Origin: Clostridia bacterium
GTDB taxonomy: Bacteria > Bacillota_A > Clostridia > Oscillospirales > CAG-272
Assembly (NCBI GenBank): GCA_017467205.1
Contig: JAFTSQ010000027.1
Coordinates: forward strand, 1-64,000
Length of the DNA: 64,000 bases
Reading direction: 5' to 3'
In this document: one piece after another, positions 63,501 through 64,000 of the stretch
Layout: the number at the start of each line of letters is the position of its first letter
Numbering within the stretch: position 1 is the stretch's first letter
Notes under the pieces: model-generated
Told to the model about the DNA's origin: nothing
What the model saw: the letters and a program-made list of their open reading frames with translations, nothing else
The model's database searches: none
Made by a program: the position numbers and the translations under genes

Positions 63501-64000
63501 GTTTACCTTGCTCACACCTCCGGTGACGATATTCTCACAGGCGTTAACGTTGTTACCTCCACGACCGTTGAGTTCACAATTAACGGCGTTGTATACTCCT
63601 TCGACCTCGAGGTTGAAGAGGGCAGCGGAAGCAACACGGGCTCTTCGGACATAGCAGCTCTTCTTAACGGAACTCACGTTTATAACGGCGACAAGACCGT
63701 TAACCACATCGTAAATGCTATCTTCACTCCCGACAGCGAAGGCGCACTCACCGGTACTGTTGTATTCAACGCGCTTATGCCCGATATGGGTGACTATGAA
63801 TGTAGTGGAACATATGACTACGCATACGACGCAGGCGAGATCGTGCTTACAAAGGTTGAGTCCGAAATTGCCGATCCTACCGTTACTATAGTTAACGGTA
63901 AGCTCGTTGTTACCAATAACTATGGAACCTTCACTCTCGATAAGGCAGTTTCCTACGACGGCTCCTTCACTGCAACTGCAATCAATGGTTCACACGGTGG
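60528..64000 (+). CDS. Large lipoprotein with His/Cys-rich repeats, truncated by the window
   Basis: Open to the window end; 1157 codons visible. AGGAGG five bases before ATG 60528; lipobox LTAC (Cys21). Residues 22-172 are three tandem units, each with HWH-x-x-x-C (GHWHAATCEHSE, EHWHAATCGCTI, HHWHESLCGHSV) and a later Cys-x-x-Cys (ICDVC, FCDVC, VCKDC) after an Asp-rich turn (DLDNNK, DTDNDG), suggesting metal-binding modules. From about residue 640 come at least four or five degenerate beta repeats built around LLNGEYV/LNGTYLY and an FTPDSEGALTGTVTV-type strand. No catalytic motif. No promoter or terminator was confirmed in the 111 bases after the preceding gene. Probably a surface binding protein. 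Confidence 0.78.
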   Translation, partial: MKKVSLLVLVIMVLALCLTACGHEHEFSDTWSKDDNGHWHAATCEHSEVTADSADHVDLDNNKICDVCEYDYNHTHTYQAADAWTYNAAEHWHAATCGCTIAPKDVAKHADTDNDGFCDVCAHVAGHDHVYSESFTTSETHHWHESLCGHSVISGKYEHDFDLANVCKDCGYAKELDVNALDFDTALKLGLYRNEYADYGTSDEQNVLADYGYDVYFEVEPGFVYYTLESNYGTETYYYYLTEDNQVWALVDFGYGNGIELNPNEYSVSNTKGYYFDGSFVNGAAIGYGVADYVQNLYTFALNAPIPATDASYVDDDGNKVYSFTFAHSRVWYLYEYTVEFTLDPELYYINKLTIDVEGYDVFDENGEVTTDALTVEWLKDDQGNLILDDDNDRTLVGYEWVGDKVAAGYVWTTEFEQFDGNPNDIYGPDRLAVESFEVYYELNGEMVKVDENTVISTPVSTGDDVSINLYVKNINPVFDGLFIDKIALYSTEGDYWDAYWETLATVSEYEDGFVINIRLQNSGTQVYLVSSTLYSVEVAFDAIPPELTSFDSTVTLPDDYSATVTDNAEIYENEALIIGVQVNNKADASFVAELTSDNKVDATLLYTDIVGGYVFTSAVPGTYTVKLTSSADATFTATVTVTVKADYRYAEELLNGEYVAGTDTPIESVVFAPDATGLAGTVTVNLRNGNTATASYTFDNHTVTVDSTDFSVKIVDKASVVITASGSDIALSRDFAKIFNGSFTSEAPYTIPSVVFTPTSKGALNGTVTVNYYHWGESYSAVYAYSVVDGEFVLGALVSGVDCSAVFTVEGTTISIATDDTWGYAYVLTQETPNEEKAAAALNGTYLYESSDLSEIFNDTYEISYGENNYYSVTFVANTTDPTTGTVTVAGLMYSGTAVNDSFTYSLANGVFTTSLTSGEGVSAVTVENGMLKLMVPADYTNAELTSIVLPIAVDSVVVTPTEEGALTGSLSVNVGENSSVYAYEWYLGVVYLAHTSGDDILTGVNVVTSTTVEFTINGVVYSFDLEVEEGSGSNTGSSDIAALLNGTHVYNGDKTVNHIVNAIFTPDSEGALTGTVVFNALMPDMGDYECSGTYDYAYDAGEIVLTKVESEIADPTVTIVNGKLVVTNNYGTFTLDKAVSYDGSFTATAINGSHG

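Overview
The window looks like a chromosomal segment of an uncultured, low-to-mid GC Bacillota (class Clostridia, probably gut-associated). The basis is AGGAGG-type ribosome sites, many near-consensus sigma-A promoters (TTGACA / TATAAT, almost always a 17-base spacer), lipobox lipoproteins with Gly/Asn/Glu-rich linkers, BspA-type leucine-rich repeats, an NFACT/RqcH gene and a CD1871A-like Cys-x-x-Cys tail. No database search was possible; family names rest on motif recognition. No rRNA, CRISPR array, transposase or prophage module was seen.

Layout. 1-500 holds two broken genes: a DtxR/MntR-type regulator with an in-frame TAG and a frameshifted small Clostridia protein. 699-5263 (minus strand) carries a membrane-anchored propeller-like protein, a Veg-like/hypothetical pair, a SMI1/KNR4-like protein and a Gfo/Idh/MocA oxidoreductase. 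5264-6083 is non-coding and unusual: an array of short hairpins with a 23-base period, then a perfect 32-bp inverted repeat that copies the 3' end of the adjacent tRNA-Gln gene. 6084-8561 encodes a large membrane protein and LemA. tRNA-Tyr and tRNA-Thr (8692-8851) are fused without a spacer. A CE15-like esterase and the CCA-adding enzyme diverge from back-to-back consensus promoters.

12301-18258 (plus strand) is a probable operon of RqcH, MnmM/YtqB, a HAD phosphatase, a GH78-type rhamnosidase and a DUF4097-like lipoprotein. 34611 down to 18310 (minus strand) is a 16-kb probable operon: a giant surface subtilase with leucine-rich repeats, a lipoprotein, an oligopeptide-binding protein, OppB, OppC, OppD, OppF and a small membrane protein. 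It reads as a dig-and-import system for protein or peptide. 35016-41214 holds redox genes: a membrane 4Fe-4S protein fused to an external thioredoxin domain, its CD1871A-tailed partner, and, facing it, two lipoproteins, one with a thioredoxin-like domain.

49495 down to 41381 (minus strand) is a compact eight-gene operon with all shikimate steps plus the phenylalanine and tyrosine branch enzymes (pheA, aroB, aroC, an aroE-aroK fusion, aroQ, aroA, tyrA, DAHP synthase). A divergent TetR-family gene (49686) shares with it a 17-bp GTTAAC palindrome placed just after each promoter, suggesting one regulator for both. 50488-60416 is a MoxR/DUF58/vWA operon ending in a lipoprotein. The right edge (60528 onward) is an incomplete large lipoprotein with His/Cys-rich and beta-type repeats.

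Least expected signals: the candidate TetR operator pair over the aromatic operon, a C-terminal module of unknown function occurring three times in two lipoproteins, the hairpin array with variable arms but constant spacing, the tRNA-Gln inverted repeat, and a CGCGCG element inside the spacer of several promoters.
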